64,000 bases of DNA, from positions 859,501 to 923,500 of the forward strand of contig NZ_CP157875.1 of NCBI RefSeq assembly GCF_040215105.1. Reading direction: 5' to 3'. The notes under the pieces were generated by a model. That model ran no database searches, had not been told where the DNA came from, and worked only from the letters and a program-made list of their open reading frames with translations. This DNA comes from Aeromonas veronii. GTDB lineage: Bacteria > Pseudomonadota > Gammaproteobacteria > Enterobacterales > Aeromonadaceae. This document shows positions 8,811-18,652 of this stretch, in pieces (position 1 is the stretch's first letter; each line of letters starts with the position of its first letter). A program made the position numbers and the translations under genes.

Positions 8811-11735
8811 TTATGGCGACAGGTTGGATACCTTTGCGGAACTGACACTGCCCGCGAGCAGAGCTTGGCACTGCGACTCGTCCAGCTGGGCGGGGGAGAG
8901 GAAGCGTTTCGCATAGTCGCGCCAGACGCCGCTCTCGATGAAGAGGGTGAACAGCGCCGGATCGATGTGATGCTCCTCCACCATGCGCAGCATGATGGTG
9001 AGCGCCTCGGAGACTGTCTTGCCGGACTTGTAGGGGCGATCGCTGGCGGTCAGTGCCTCGAAGACGTCGGCGATGGCCATGATGCGGGCGGGAATGCTCA
9101 TTTGTGATCCCTGCAACTGGCGCGGATAGCCCTTGCCATCCATCCGCTCGTGATGACCGCCGGCGATCTCCGGCACCTTGCGAAGGTGTTGGGGGAAGGG
9201 GAGGCGCTCCAGCATGCGGATGGTCTGGACGATGTGGTCGTTGATCTTGTAGCGCTCTTCCTCCGTGAGGGTGCCGCGGGAGATGGCGAGGTTGTAGCGT
9301 TCCCCCCGGTTATAGAGCTGGGGAGGTACCTTGACCTTGAAGCCCCAGGGATTGTGCTCGGTGAGTTTGTCTTGTTTGGGCCTGGGGATGAGATGCTCCG
9401 GTTTGTCTGCCAACAGGGACTCGAGGCGGGGCTGGGTGGGGGCTGCACCATCCGGATGGCGTTTCAGCTCCTCCCGGCTTACCCCCAGTCGGTCATCCAG
9501 GGTGCGCAGCCAGGTTCGGCCGGCAATGGCATCCAGCCGCGCCAGCTTCTCTGGCGCCATCCATTCTCCCCCGAGGTTGCACTCGGCGACGAAGGCAAAC
9601 TCCTCATCCAGAGTGGACCAGAGCGGGGCCACCGCCTCTTGGCTCGCCTGCCGCTCTTGCGCTGGCAGGCGGGATGCCAGCTCCTCGATGTAGGCGTCAC
9701 GTTTGAGCACTTCGAAGCGGGTGCGGATCTCGTGGATGCGATCGTAGATGGTCTCGAGCTTGGTGGCCTTGTCGACCACGAACTCGGGGGTGGTGACCTT
9801 GCCACAGTCGTGCAGCCAGCTCGCGATATGGATGGCTTCCCACTCCTCTTCATTGAGCCGAAAGTCGGCAAACGGACCCTGCTGCTGGCTGCAGGCCGCC
9901 TGTGTCAGCATGCGGGTGAGCTCGGGCACGCGCTGGCAGTGACCACCGGTATAGGGGCTCTTGGCATCGATGGCACCGGCGATGAGCTCGATGAACGCCT
10001 CCAGCAGTTGCTTCTGCTCTTCCAGCAGACGCTGGTTTTCGATGGCGGAGGCGGACATGCCAGCCAATGCCTCGATAAGGCTGATGCGTGACGCCAGCTC
10101 GGCGGCCGAGCATCGGGGCAGGATCAGTAGCAGGCAGCCGATCAGCTCCTGACGGTGGTTGTAGAGAGGCTCGGCCAGCAGCTGATGGGGGCCGGGAAAG
10201 GGGCCCCAGTCCGCCAGATATTGCTGCCAGTGCTCTTCATCCAGAGGCAGGCTGAGCCGCTCCGTATGATAGAGCCCGCCGAGCAGCGCCTCCTGCCAGC
10301 GTACCCGCTCGCAAGGGATCGGCTGCTGCTGCCAGAGGGCCTGTACCGCCGTCATCTGCTTGTCTTGGGCAAGATAGAGACAACCCCCTTCGACCTGTGC
10401 CGCCGCCACCGTCTCGTGCAGGATGCGGCTGAGCAGGGAGTCGAAGCGGCGTTCGGCGGAGAGCGCCCGTCCCATGTTCATGAAGTTGCCGAGGGTCAAC
10501 CGCATGCCTGACATGGTTCGGGCCAGATCGTCGATCTCCTGTATGGGGGTGTCGGGTACCTTGCGTTCGCTGAAGTCGAAGTGCTGGATAAGCTTCGCCT
10601 CCTGGGTCAATGCCAGCAGCGGGGCGGCGGTCTGTCTGGCCACCAGCCAGATGATGGGCAGCAGGAGCAGTAAGCCGACCAGGGTCAAGATGAGGTTCTG
10701 CAGCGCCTCGTGACGGGCTTGCGCCGTCAACGCCTCCATCGGTGCCAGCAAGGCGATATAGAAGGGAGAACCCTCCCCGAGAGGGGAGAGATTCACCAGC
10801 CAATCATTCTTGTCCGCTGTGGTCAGGGTGAGGGTCTGCTCGTCCGGGCCGTGCAGCAGAGTGGGATGGGTCGCTATCTGCTGCTGTAGCAAGGTCAGCA
10901 CGGGGGGAGCGAGCGCCGACAGCGTCGGCAGACGGCTCAATTGGTCGAAACTCGGCAGCCGCTTGGGATCGGCGGCCAGCAGGGTGCCCATTTCATCGAA
11001 CAGCACCAGCTGGCAGTGGCTGGGCAGGGAGAGGCTGCCTATCTGGGCGGAGAGTCCCTCTACCCCCATGTCCAGCCCGATCACCGCCTGACGATCGTCG
11101 CTTTCCACCGCCAGCGTCATGCCGGGTTCCCGGGTAGTGAAGAAGAGATAGGGGTGCGTCGCAATGATGCCGTTTTGCCAGCGGGCCTCCTTGTACCAGT
11201 CACGACTGCGAGGATCGAAGCTGTAGTCCGGCATGAGCCTGCGTTCGAGCAGATGCAGCCGTTTGTCGAAGTAGAGGAACTCCCCCTGGCCCTGACTCAG
11301 GCTCTGTACCAGCAGGGTGCTGGCGGGCGGTGCCTGATCCAGCCGCTCCCTGGCACGTTTGGTCAGCTTGCGTACCAGGAAAAAGTCGCCGTTCTGGTAA
11401 CCCGCATAGATGGCGCCATAGCTACTGCTGTTGCCCAGTACCTCGGCGAGCTGCGGCAGATAAGTGAGGCGCGCCTCCAGATCGGGCATGGCTGCCAGTT
11501 GCCCGCTGCGCAGCAGACTCAGGGACATGCGGGCCGGTCGTTCGTTCAGCTTGAGGGTCAGCGCCAGCTGTTCGCGATATTGCAGAAAGCTCTGGCGCTC
11601 GTGTTCCTGTCCCTGCTGCATGCCTTGCTGATACTGCAGCACAATGAGGAGTCCCCCCAGCAGGCTGAACAGCAGAATGAACAGGGTGGCGATATGCACA
11701 TAGAAGGGCCGGCAGTTGAGCTTTGATTTTGTCAT
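8811..11735 (-). CDS. Membrane HD-GYP phosphodiesterase-like protein with Cache, HAMP and GAF regions
   Basis: A 974-residue predicted c-di-GMP phosphodiesterase sensor. An N-terminal membrane helix (about residues 14-35) is followed by a periplasmic Cache-like domain (about 40-335; the DPRSRDWYKEA motif at 175-185 is typical), a second helix (about 347-366), a HAMP-like region, and a GAF-like region (about 425-575). The HD-GYP part has H642-D643 and the HHE..DGKGYP motif at 861-871, so catalytic residues look intact. The 217 residues between HD and HHE far exceed the usual 60 or so, meaning a large insert at roughly 655-815. It begins with ATG, with AAGGA 7 bases upstream. It is a single-gene unit. 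Confidence 0.88.
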   Translation of the reverse strand: MTKSKLNCRPFYVHIATLFILLFSLLGGLLIVLQYQQGMQQGQEHERQSFLQYREQLALTLKLNERPARMSLSLLRSGQLAAMPDLEARLTYLPQLAEVLGNSSSYGAIYAGYQNGDFFLVRKLTKRARERLDQAPPASTLLVQSLSQGQGEFLYFDKRLHLLERRLMPDYSFDPRSRDWYKEARWQNGIIATHPYLFFTTREPGMTLAVESDDRQAVIGLDMGVEGLSAQIGSLSLPSHCQLVLFDEMGTLLAADPKRLPSFDQLSRLPTLSALAPPVLTLLQQQIATHPTLLHGPDEQTLTLTTADKNDWLVNLSPLGEGSPFYIALLAPMEALTAQARHEALQNLILTLVGLLLLLPIIWLVARQTAAPLLALTQEAKLIQHFDFSERKVPDTPIQEIDDLARTMSGMRLTLGNFMNMGRALSAERRFDSLLSRILHETVAAAQVEGGCLYLAQDKQMTAVQALWQQQPIPCERVRWQEALLGGLYHTERLSLPLDEEHWQQYLADWGPFPGPHQLLAEPLYNHRQELIGCLLLILPRCSAAELASRISLIEALAGMSASAIENQRLLEEQKQLLEAFIELIAGAIDAKSPYTGGHCQRVPELTRMLTQAACSQQQGPFADFRLNEEEWEAIHIASWLHDCGKVTTPEFVVDKATKLETIYDRIHEIRTRFEVLKRDAYIEELASRLPAQERQASQEAVAPLWSTLDEEFAFVAECNLGGEWMAPEKLARLDAIAGRTWLRTLDDRLGVSREELKRHPDGAAPTQPRLESLLADKPEHLIPRPKQDKLTEHNPWGFKVKVPPQLYNRGERYNLAISRGTLTEEERYKINDHIVQTIRMLERLPFPQHLRKVPEIAGGHHERMDGKGYPRQLQGSQMSIPARIMAIADVFEALTASDRPYKSGKTVSEALTIMLRMVEEHHIDPALFTLFIESGVWRDYAKRFLSPAQLDESQCQALLAGSVSSAKVSNLSP

Positions 11736-11837
11736 GGACGCATCCTTGTCCCACTCTCATCCATCGCCTTGGCGACTATTCAGTGTGTTCGAAGGATGAC
11801 AAAAAATACAGTAGCTGACAGAAGAATATTCGAGGGG

Positions 11838-11862
11838 AAAAAGCGGCCCGCTGGGGCCGCCG
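11838..11862 (-). terminator. Terminator after DUF1842-like gene
   Basis: On the minus strand GCGGCCCC and GGGCCGC pair and are followed by TTTTT. Confidence 0.7.
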
Positions 11863-11865
11863 GGA

Positions 11866-12306
11866 TCAGGCCAGTACGGCGGCGGGCACCAGGGTGACGG
11901 GGGCGTCTTTCACCTCGTGCCACTTCTGCTGGTTATCCAGATATTTGTAGTTGGCGGTGCCGGACTTCCAGTCCTCGCTCAGCACCATGCGCAGCTCGAA
12001 GTTGGGCAGGATCACGGGGCCAATGCCCGCATGTTGCGGCCACTTGATGATGGGGTAGCCCTGGGCCGTCACCAGGATGTGGCACTGTTTGGGCATGACA
12101 CACATGTAGGTGTATTGGCCCTTGACCTCCGAGGCCTGATCCAGTGGCGGGTTGGTGGCCTGGGTCAGGTGGGCGACGCCGTTCAGGGTCTCGCCCGGGG
12201 TATAGACGCTGAGGTTGAGACGCAGCAGAGGGGCGCCCGGTATGGATTTCCCGATGTCGAAGGTGGCGAGGAAGAGGCCGGTCTTGGTATCAGTTGTCGC
12301 ATTCAT
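11866..12306 (-). CDS. DUF1842-like protein of unknown function
   Basis: A 146-residue soluble protein without signal peptide or membrane helix. It opens with a beta-rich stretch (GLFLATFDIG, LLRLNLSVYTPGETLNGVAHLTQ) and later has GPVILPNFELRMVLSEDW. This layout resembles DUF1842 proteins, which have no assigned role; I place it there from memory of the family, not from an alignment. It is monocistronic, bounded by its own terminator and by a divergent oxidoreductase gene. Confidence 0.55.
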   Translation of the reverse strand: MNATTDTKTGLFLATFDIGKSIPGAPLLRLNLSVYTPGETLNGVAHLTQATNPPLDQASEVKGQYTYMCVMPKQCHILVTAQGYPIIKWPQHAGIGPVILPNFELRMVLSEDWKSGTANYKYLDNQQKWHEVKDAPVTLVPAAVLA

Positions 12307-12559
12307 GCCTGTGTTCTCCGGTTGGTCGTGTTGAGAGTCCTGCCCACAACAGATGACGAGCCCACTGAGGGTAGTGCCGTGCGAAGCTGGCCGTTAGTGT
12401 ATAAAGTGCCACTTGACGACGGCCAGAGACTGACATAAAGCAATGTGAATTGTTTTAAAGTTAAATAATAACAATTAGTTACATTCATCCCGCAATGCTG
12501 TCAGGGCTGCGTATCAGGTAACTCCGATCCCAGCTCCAGGGTGGTCAGGCATGGGGCAT

Positions 12560-12580
12560 TGAGATATCTCATGCTACATT
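12560..12580. promoter_or_regulatory. Palindrome next to a -10-like hexamer
   Basis: TGAGATATCTCA (12560-12571) is a perfect 12-base palindrome immediately followed by TACATT (12575-12580), a fair -10 hexamer, 39-59 bases before the oxidoreductase start. The rest of the 12307-12618 gap holds nothing else I can name. This could be an operator for the oxidoreductase gene. Confidence 0.35.
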
Positions 12581-12618
12581 GCCCACAGCCTGTTGAACCC
12601 GACGCAATGGAGTGTCCC

Positions 12619-13608
12619 ATGTCCGCCATCCCTTATTCCGTCCTCGATCTCGTTCCCGTCCCCGAAGGCACGGTCCCTGCCGACGCGTTTCGCCACTCCC
12701 TCGATCTGGCCCGCCATGCGGAGCAGTGGGGCTATCATCGCTATTGGCTGGCGGAGCACCACAACATGCCGGGCATTGCCAGTGCCGCCACCTCGGTGTT
12801 GATCGGCCATCTGGCCACTGGCACCCGTACACTGCGGCTGGGGGCGGGTGGCATCATGCTGCCGAACCACTCCCCCCTGGTGATTGCCGAGCAATTTGGC
12901 ACGCTGGCTTCCCTCTATCCGGATCGTATCGATTTGGGGCTCGGGCGCGCGCCCGGTACCGATCAGCGCACCATGCAGGCCCTGCGTCGCCAGAAGAGCG
13001 GCGAGGTGGATGATTTCCCCGCCGATGTGCGCGAGCTGATGCATTACTTCGGTGACGAGGTGGGGGCCGTGCAGGCCGTCCCCGGTCAGGGGCTGCATGT
13101 CCCCATCTGGCTGCTGGGATCCAGCCTCTACAGCGCCCAGCTGGCGGCGGCCATGGGGCTGCCGTTCGGCTTCGCCTCCCACTTCGCGCCCGGGTTGCTG
13201 TTGCAGGCCCTGGAGCTCTATCGTACCCAGTACCGCCCCTCTGCCCGTTGGCCCAAGCCCCACGCCGTGGTCTGCATCAATGTGATCGCGGCGGATACCG
13301 AGCGGGAGGCCCGCTTCCTGTTCACCACCTTGCAGCAGCAGTTCCTGCGGCTCTATCGCGGCGATGCGGGCAAGCTGCCCCTGCCAGTACAGGATCTGGG
13401 GGAGGAGTGGTCACCGCGAGAGTTGATGGCGATGGAGCAGACTCTGGCCCGCTCCCTGGTGGGTGACAGAGACAAGGTGCGCCACGGTTTGCAGGCGCTG
13501 TTGGCAGAGACCCGGGCAGACGAGTTGATGTTCAACGGTCCCATCGTCTCCCACGAGGCCAGATTGCACTCGTTCGAGATTGCGGCCGAGCTGATGCAGA
13601 GCCTCTGA
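12619..13608 (+). CDS. Luciferase-like flavin-dependent oxidoreductase (YhbW type)
   Basis: A 330-residue TIM-barrel protein of the bacterial luciferase-like monooxygenase family. Recognisable segments are [50 protein letters not shown] and [19 protein letters not shown], all characteristic of the group typified by E. coli YhbW, which probably uses FMN and lacks a known substrate. The start at 12619 (MSAIPYS) is chosen over in-frame upstream codons because GGAG lies 6 bases before it and family members start just before the SVLDL segment. It stands alone. Confidence 0.85.
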   Translation: MSAIPYSVLDLVPVPEGTVPADAFRHSLDLARHAEQWGYHRYWLAEHHNMPGIASAATSVLIGHLATGTRTLRLGAGGIMLPNHSPLVIAEQFGTLASLYPDRIDLGLGRAPGTDQRTMQALRRQKSGEVDDFPADVRELMHYFGDEVGAVQAVPGQGLHVPIWLLGSSLYSAQLAAAMGLPFGFASHFAPGLLLQALELYRTQYRPSARWPKPHAVVCINVIAADTEREARFLFTTLQQQFLRLYRGDAGKLPLPVQDLGEEWSPRELMAMEQTLARSLVGDRDKVRHGLQALLAETRADELMFNGPIVSHEARLHSFEIAAELMQSL

Positions 13609-13643
13609 GTCGTGGACGTGATTAACTGTAAGATATTGATTTA

Positions 13644-13680
13644 ACACGACAGTCAGGTTGATGTCAGGGCTTTGTCGTGT
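13644..13680. repeat. Inverted repeat upstream of the XRE gene
   Basis: ACACGACA (13644-13651) and TGTCGTGT (13673-13680) form a perfect 8-base inverted repeat with a 21-base spacer, about 57 bases before the XRE-2TM start. It could be an operator of that regulator or a weak terminator for the oxidoreductase; there is no T-run. Confidence 0.45.
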
Positions 13681-13736
13681 CGCTGCCTTGCCCCTGTCCC
13701 TATGCTGGCCCTGTCCAATATCACGAGGAGCCGATG

Positions 13737-14222
13737 ATGATAGTCAGGAAATTGAGATTGCAGCGGGGCTGGTCACAGGAGCAGTTGGCCACCCTGTCTG
13801 GTCTGAGTGTGCGCACCATCCAGCGGATCGAGCAGGGGCAGCAACCCGGACTGGAATCCCTCAAGGCCCTGGCCTCCGTCTTTGAGCTCGACGTGACTCA
13901 ACTACAGGAGTGCGAGATGAAAGGGCATGAGTTAGACGGTCAAGGTTCGGTGCATGTGGCGCGAGATGAGCGTGAGGCGATGAAGTTTGTCGAGGGGCTC
14001 AAGGGTTTCTATGGTCACCTCATCAGCTACGTGCTGGTGATAGGGGGACTGTTCATTATCAACTACCTGAGCAACCCGGATTACATCTGGGCCTGGTGGC
14101 CCATGCTGGGCTGGGGACTGGGGCTGATGTCCCATGCCATCAACCTGTTCCAGCCGTTCAAGCTGTTCGGCCCCGAGTGGGAGCGGCGCCAGATCGAGAA
14201 GCGGCTGGGTCGTAAACTCTAG
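13737..14222 (+). CDS. XRE-type HTH protein with 2TM domain
   Basis: A 161-residue protein joining an N-terminal XRE helix-turn-helix (about residues 1-55; WSQEQLATLSGLSVRTIQRIEQG) to a C-terminal 2TM domain with two hydrophobic helices (SYVLVIGGLFIINYL and WAWWPMLGWGLGLMSHA), ending in a basic tail. This suggests a membrane-tethered DNA-binding regulator; its signal and targets are unknown. GAGGAG lies 6 bases before the ATG at 13737; the ATG at 13734 is an alternative. The inverted repeat upstream could be an autoregulatory site. Confidence 0.8.
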   Translation: MIVRKLRLQRGWSQEQLATLSGLSVRTIQRIEQGQQPGLESLKALASVFELDVTQLQECEMKGHELDGQGSVHVARDEREAMKFVEGLKGFYGHLISYVLVIGGLFIINYLSNPDYIWAWWPMLGWGLGLMSHAINLFQPFKLFGPEWERRQIEKRLGRKL

Positions 14223-14238
14223 CCTCTGCCGTTGCTAT

Positions 14239-14276
14239 AAAAAACGGGCCCGGCAGCGATGCCGGGCCCGTCTTAT
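14239..14276. terminator. Bidirectional terminator between XRE-2TM gene and apaH
   Basis: ACGGGCCCGGCA and TGCCGGGCCCGT arms around GCGA with an A-run before and T-rich bases after. Confidence 0.88.
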
Positions 14277-14286
14277 TGGGAGCGCT

Positions 14287-15108
14287 TCACTTGGCGTAAG
14301 CGGGGCAGGGGGTCGCTATCAGGGCGTCATCTTCATAACGCCACATCGTGAGGCTGTTGCCCCAGACGCAGCCGGTGTCCAGCCCCTTGATGTCATCCTT
14401 GCCGGTGGCACCCATCAGGGCCGCCCAGTGGCCGAACACCAGTATGGGATCGTCCACATGGTGCTCCCGCTGCTCGAACCAGGGGCGCAGGCCTGGGGTG
14501 GATTCCGTCGGGCCCTTCTTGCACTTGAAGTCGAGTCGTCCGTCGAAGTAGCAGAAACGCATGCGGGTGAAGCTGTTGATGATGTAGCGGTAGCGCTCTA
14601 TCCCCAGCAGGTTGTCATCCCAGCTATCCGGCTGATCCCCGTACATGTTGTGCAGCAGCCACTGATATTGATCCCCGCGCAGCAGACTCTCGACCTCACG
14701 GGCGCAGTTGCGGGCGGTACGGGCATCCCAGGCGGGGGAAAGGCCGGCGTGGATCATCATGATGGGAAGATCGGGATGTTCCGCCAGCAGGGGGCGCTGG
14801 CGCAGCCACTCCAGCAGTTCGTCCCGATCCGGTGCCTCCATCAGGGATTGCAGCTTGTCTTTCTTCTTGAGCGGCGCCACCCCGTTGGCCACCGCCAACA
14901 GGTGCAGGTCGTGGTTGCCGAGCACGGTGACGGCCCGGTTCCCCAGTGACTTGACGAAGCGCAGTGTGTTGAGCGAGTCCGGGCCGCGGGCGACCAGATC
15001 ACCGCACAGCCAGAGGGTGTCGTTATCGGAGTCGAATTCGGCAAGATCCAGCAGACGGCGCAGATCGTCGTAGCAGCCTTGAATGTCGCCGACAAAACAG
15101 TTCGCCAT
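14287..15108 (-). CDS. apaH: Symmetrical diadenosine tetraphosphatase ApaH
   Basis: Hydrolyses Ap4A to two ADP and can remove NpnN caps from RNA. The 273-residue protein has the metallophosphatase motifs GDIQGCYDDL (residue 8), GDLVARGPDS (about 36) and GNHDLH (about 63). It is the last gene of the lptD-surA-pdxA-rsmA-apaG-apaH block, 6 bases after apaG. GAGG precedes the ATG. Confidence 0.97.
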   Translation of the reverse strand: MANCFVGDIQGCYDDLRRLLDLAEFDSDNDTLWLCGDLVARGPDSLNTLRFVKSLGNRAVTVLGNHDLHLLAVANGVAPLKKKDKLQSLMEAPDRDELLEWLRQRPLLAEHPDLPIMMIHAGLSPAWDARTARNCAREVESLLRGDQYQWLLHNMYGDQPDSWDDNLLGIERYRYIINSFTRMRFCYFDGRLDFKCKKGPTESTPGLRPWFEQREHHVDDPILVFGHWAALMGATGKDDIKGLDTGCVWGNSLTMWRYEDDALIATPCPAYAK

Positions 15109-15114
15109 GAAACC

Positions 15115-15477
15115 TCAGTTAATGATGTGGGGAACGGCCAGGGTGAAGGGAGGGATGGGAGCCTCGAACTGTTGTCCTGACTCGTCTTGCAGCAGGTAGC
15201 TGCCCTCCATTACGCCAAACGGAGTGGCGAGGGGGACGCCACTCTGGTAACTGAAGGTCTCACCGGGGGCGATGAAGGGTTGCTCACCGACCACCCCGGG
15301 GCCTTCCACTTCCTGCATCTTGCCATTGGCATCGGTGATGAGCCAGCGCCGGTGCAGCAGCTGCACGGTGCCCGGTCCCAGATTCTCTATCTCGATGAGA
15401 TAGAGAAAGTGGTAAGGATCCTGGGTGCCCGCCACATAGCTGGGGTGCGGGTGAACCGCTATCCGGGGCTTTGCCAT
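15115..15477 (-). CDS. apaG: ApaG protein (Co2+/Mg2+ efflux-associated)
   Basis: A 120-residue single-domain protein with an immunoglobulin-like beta fold. Recognisable family segments are YLIEIENLGPGTVQLLHRRW, the GxGVVGEQP loop and FGVMEGSYLL. Its biochemical role is unsettled; mutants in enterobacteria affect cobalt resistance. It lies between rsmA (4-base gap) and apaH, in the standard order. Confidence 0.95.
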   Translation of the reverse strand: MAKPRIAVHPHPSYVAGTQDPYHFLYLIEIENLGPGTVQLLHRRWLITDANGKMQEVEGPGVVGEQPFIAPGETFSYQSGVPLATPFGVMEGSYLLQDESGQQFEAPIPPFTLAVPHIIN

Positions 15478-15481
15478 GGGA

Positions 15482-16294
15482 TCAGGCCTGCTGCTGATCG
15501 GCCAGCCAGTTGGCGATCATGACGAACTGCTCGAGGGAGAGGTTCTCCGGGCGCAGGTTGCCATCGATCCCAAGCTCGGTCAGCTGGGCGTCGGTGATGA
15601 AGTTGGAGAAGCTGTTGCGAATGGTCTTGCGGCGCTGGCCGAAGCCCTCGGTGCAGACGCGATTCAGGCAGCGGATGTCCTTGGCCACATGGACGGGATT
15701 CTTGTGGGGGATGAGGCGCACCACGGCGGAGTCCACCTTGGGGGCGGGCTTGAAGGCACCCGGGCCCACTTCCAGCACGGGGACGACCTGGCAGTAGTAC
15801 TGGGTCATCACGCTCAGGCGACCATAGGCCTTGCTGCCCGGGCCGGCGGCCAGACGCAGCACCACTTCCTTTTGCAGCATGAAGTGCATGTCTTCCACCC
15901 GATCGGCGAATTCGCAGAGGTGGAAGATGAGCGGAGTGGAGATGTTGTAGGGCAGGTTGCCGAAGATGCGAAGCGGCCCACGGCCTTCCCCCATCAGGGT
16001 GCCGAAGTCAAAGCGCATGGCATCGGCTTCGATGACGGTCAGCTTGTCTTTCAGCGTGGGATGCTCGCGCAGGCGGGCGGCCAAGTCGCGGTCCAGCTCG
16101 ACTACCGTCATCTTGTCCATCTGGGCGGCGACCGGCTCGGTCAGCGCGGCCAGACCCGGCCCGATCTCCACCAGGTTCTGACCCGGTTGCGGGTTGATGG
16201 CGGCCACGATCTGGTCGATCACGTAGCTGTCATGCAAGAAGTTCTGACCGAATCGCTTACGGGCCGTGTGGCCCATGTGCACCTTACTGCTCAT
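15482..16294 (-). CDS. rsmA: 16S rRNA dimethyladenosine transferase RsmA (KsgA)
   Basis: Uses S-adenosylmethionine to dimethylate two adjacent adenosines near the 3' end of 16S rRNA, a late checkpoint of 30S assembly. The 270-residue protein starts with the classic [11 protein letters not shown] segment, followed by the SAM motif [13 protein letters not shown] and the catalytic NLPYNIS motif (about residue 115). It starts 1 base after the pdxA stop, suggesting translational coupling. Confidence 0.97.
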   Translation of the reverse strand: MSSKVHMGHTARKRFGQNFLHDSYVIDQIVAAINPQPGQNLVEIGPGLAALTEPVAAQMDKMTVVELDRDLAARLREHPTLKDKLTVIEADAMRFDFGTLMGEGRGPLRIFGNLPYNISTPLIFHLCEFADRVEDMHFMLQKEVVLRLAAGPGSKAYGRLSVMTQYYCQVVPVLEVGPGAFKPAPKVDSAVVRLIPHKNPVHVAKDIRCLNRVCTEGFGQRRKTIRNSFSNFITDAQLTELGIDGNLRPENLSLEQFVMIANWLADQQQA

Positions 16295-16295
16295 A

Positions 16296-17330
16296 TTATT
16301 TTTTCTCTACCATCTGAATGGCGTGGTTAATCGCGGTGATCAGGCTGCCGGGATCGGCCAGGCTCTTGCCTGCCAGATCCAGCGCGGTGCCGTGATCCAC
16401 CGAAGTGCGGATGAATGGGAGTCCCAGCGTGATATTGACCGAGTTGCCAAAGCCCTTGTATTTGAGCACGGGCAGTCCCTGGTCGTGGTACATGGCGAGT
16501 ACCGCATCCGCATCCTTGAGGTATTTGTCCTGGAACAGGGTGTCGGCGGGCAAGGGGCCGACCAGATCGATCCCTTCCTGGCGCAAGGCGTCCAGGGCGG
16601 GCTCGATCACGTCTATTTCTTCCCGGCCCAGATGCCCCCCTTCCCCGGCATGGGGATTGAGGCCACAGACGTAGATCCTGGGCTGGGCGATGCCGAATTT
16701 GCATTTGAGGTCCGCATCCAGGATGCGGATCACCTTGCCGAGCCGATCCTCGGTGATGGCCTTGGCCACGTAGGCCAGCGGAATATGGGTGGTGGCGAGA
16801 GCCACCCTGAGCCCTTCGGTGGCCAGCAGCATCACCACGTCGGCGGTGTCCGACTGCTGGGCGAAGAATTCGGTATGACCGCTGAAGGAGACCCCGGCCT
16901 GGTTGATGATCCCCTTGTGGACTGGCCCGGTCACCACGGCGTCGAATTCGCCGTTCAGATTGCCGTCACAGGCCCGCTGCAGGGTGTTCAACACATAAGC
17001 GCCATTGCCCTCGTCGAGCTCGCCCGGTACCACGGGAGCGCCGAGGGGCAGGGGGCAGACGGTGAGCGTCCCCGCCCGCTGGGGACGGGCAGGAGCGCAG
17101 GCATCATAGGGTTCGAGCACGACAGGCAGCCCGAGCAGGGTGGCACGGGCGTGCAGCAGGGCGGGATCGGCGATCACCACCAACTGGTGGGGCCAATCCT
17201 GCTGGGCTATCTGCAACACCAGATCCGGGCCTATCCCCGCCGGTTCACCCGGTGTGATGGCGAGGCGACGGCAGGGCATCTGCGTCTGGCCTCGCCCTAG
17301 ATGGCGGCTGTTCATCTGCTCATCACCCAT
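16296..17330 (-). CDS. pdxA: 4-hydroxythreonine-4-phosphate dehydrogenase PdxA
   Basis: NAD-dependent oxidation of 4-phosphohydroxy-L-threonine in pyridoxal phosphate synthesis. The signature [13 protein letters not shown] lies near the N-terminus; metal-site segments GHTEFF and [11 protein letters not shown], and the [12 protein letters not shown] motif, are present. The ATG at 17330 overlaps the surA stop by one base (TAATG), which would couple translation. Two other in-frame ATG codons at 17315 and 17279 give lengths (339 and 327) nearer to the E. coli protein, so the exact start is open. Confidence 0.95.
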   Translation of the reverse strand: MGDEQMNSRHLGRGQTQMPCRRLAITPGEPAGIGPDLVLQIAQQDWPHQLVVIADPALLHARATLLGLPVVLEPYDACAPARPQRAGTLTVCPLPLGAPVVPGELDEGNGAYVLNTLQRACDGNLNGEFDAVVTGPVHKGIINQAGVSFSGHTEFFAQQSDTADVVMLLATEGLRVALATTHIPLAYVAKAITEDRLGKVIRILDADLKCKFGIAQPRIYVCGLNPHAGEGGHLGREEIDVIEPALDALRQEGIDLVGPLPADTLFQDKYLKDADAVLAMYHDQGLPVLKYKGFGNSVNITLGLPFIRTSVDHGTALDLAGKSLADPGSLITAINHAIQMVEKK

Positions 17331-18622
17331 TAATTGGGTTCGATCTGGATGTAGGCTTCGTCGCGCAGCTCGTCCAGCCAGGACTGGGACTCTTCGGTGA
17401 AGCGGCGATTGAAGATGAGCTGATAGGCGCGCTGCTCCTGAGCCTTGCTGGTGGCGTCCTGACTGCGGCGATCTTCCAGCTGGACGATGTGCCAGCCGTG
17501 GCTGGTACGGAAGGGTTCGCTGATCTGGCCAGGCTGCAGGCGATTGACCATGTCGCGGAATTCCGGCACATAGACGTTGGGATCGGACCAGCCCAGTTCA
17601 CCGCCCTGCACCGCAGAGCCCGGATCCTCGGAGTATTTCTCCGCCATGCTGGCGAAGCTGGCCTTGCCGCTCTTGATGTCGTGCAAGATACCGTCCAGGG
17701 TCCCCTTGGCCTTCTCCTCACTCAGGATGATGGAGGGCTTGATCAGGATGTGGCGAGCCTTCACCTCGGTCTGCATGACTTGCTGCTGACCCTTGGTGTC
17801 GAAGATCTTGACGATATGCAGGCCGGCGCCTGAGCGCAGCGGGCCGACGATGTCACCCTTGCTGGCCCCTTGCACCGCTTCGGCCATCAGGGTCGGCATC
17901 TCTTGCGGGCTCATCCAGCCCCAGTCTCCCCCTTCCAGGGCCTTGGGACCGTTGCTCTCGGCGATGGCGAGTTTGCGGAAATCCGCCCCCTCTTTCAGGG
18001 AGGCCAGAATGCGCTCAATCTTGGCCTTGGCGGCATTGAGCTGCTCGGCATTGGGATTGTCGGGCAGGGCGACCTGGATATGGCCGATGTGGTACTCGGT
18101 CTGCTGCTGGCCTTGCTTGCTCAGGGCCTCGACCACCTGCTTGACCTCCTGCTCGGAGATATTGATGCGACGGCGAACCTGATTGCGGCGCACTTCGTTC
18201 ATCAGGATCTCGCGGCGTACCTCTTCCCGGTACTGGGCATAGGTCAGGCCCTCACGCTCCAGCTGGGCGCGCAATTGCTCGAGGGTCATCTTGTTGTCGG
18301 CGGCGATGCTCTGGATGGCCTGCTCCAGCTGGGTGTCGCTGATCTTGAGCCCCTGGCGATCCGCCAGCTGCAACTGCAGGCTCTCCTGGATCAGGCGATC
18401 CAGTGCCTGCTTGCGCAGGGTGGCGTCATCGGGCAGGGACTGGCCGCTCTCCTGGGCGGAGGCCTTGACCTTCTGGACCAGGGCTTCCTGCTGGCTGGCC
18501 AGCACCACGTCCTTGTTGACCACGGCAAGCACCTTGTCCACCAGCTCGGGGGCGGCGATGGCGCCCTGGCTCATGACTCCAAACAGGCCTGCGGTCAGCA
18601 GGGAAATCAACGTCTTCTTCAT
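17330..18622 (-). CDS. surA: Periplasmic chaperone and peptidyl-prolyl isomerase SurA
   Basis: Escorts outer-membrane proteins, including LptD, to the BAM complex. The start at 18622 is preferred because GAGAG lies about 6 bases upstream; the ATG at 18628 would leave no spacing. The signal peptide ([20 protein letters not shown], cleaved after AIAA) is followed by the N-terminal chaperone domain, two parvulin domains (first around [12 protein letters not shown], second around [11 protein letters not shown]) and a short C-terminal helix. It sits 30 bases after lptD, the usual pairing of client and chaperone. Confidence 0.96.
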   Translation of the reverse strand: MKKTLISLLTAGLFGVMSQGAIAAPELVDKVLAVVNKDVVLASQQEALVQKVKASAQESGQSLPDDATLRKQALDRLIQESLQLQLADRQGLKISDTQLEQAIQSIAADNKMTLEQLRAQLEREGLTYAQYREEVRREILMNEVRRNQVRRRINISEQEVKQVVEALSKQGQQQTEYHIGHIQVALPDNPNAEQLNAAKAKIERILASLKEGADFRKLAIAESNGPKALEGGDWGWMSPQEMPTLMAEAVQGASKGDIVGPLRSGAGLHIVKIFDTKGQQQVMQTEVKARHILIKPSIILSEEKAKGTLDGILHDIKSGKASFASMAEKYSEDPGSAVQGGELGWSDPNVYVPEFRDMVNRLQPGQISEPFRTSHGWHIVQLEDRRSQDATSKAQEQRAYQLIFNRRFTEESQSWLDELRDEAYIQIEPN

Positions 18623-18652
18623 ATCCATCTCTCAAGGCGTTTGCCAGACCGG

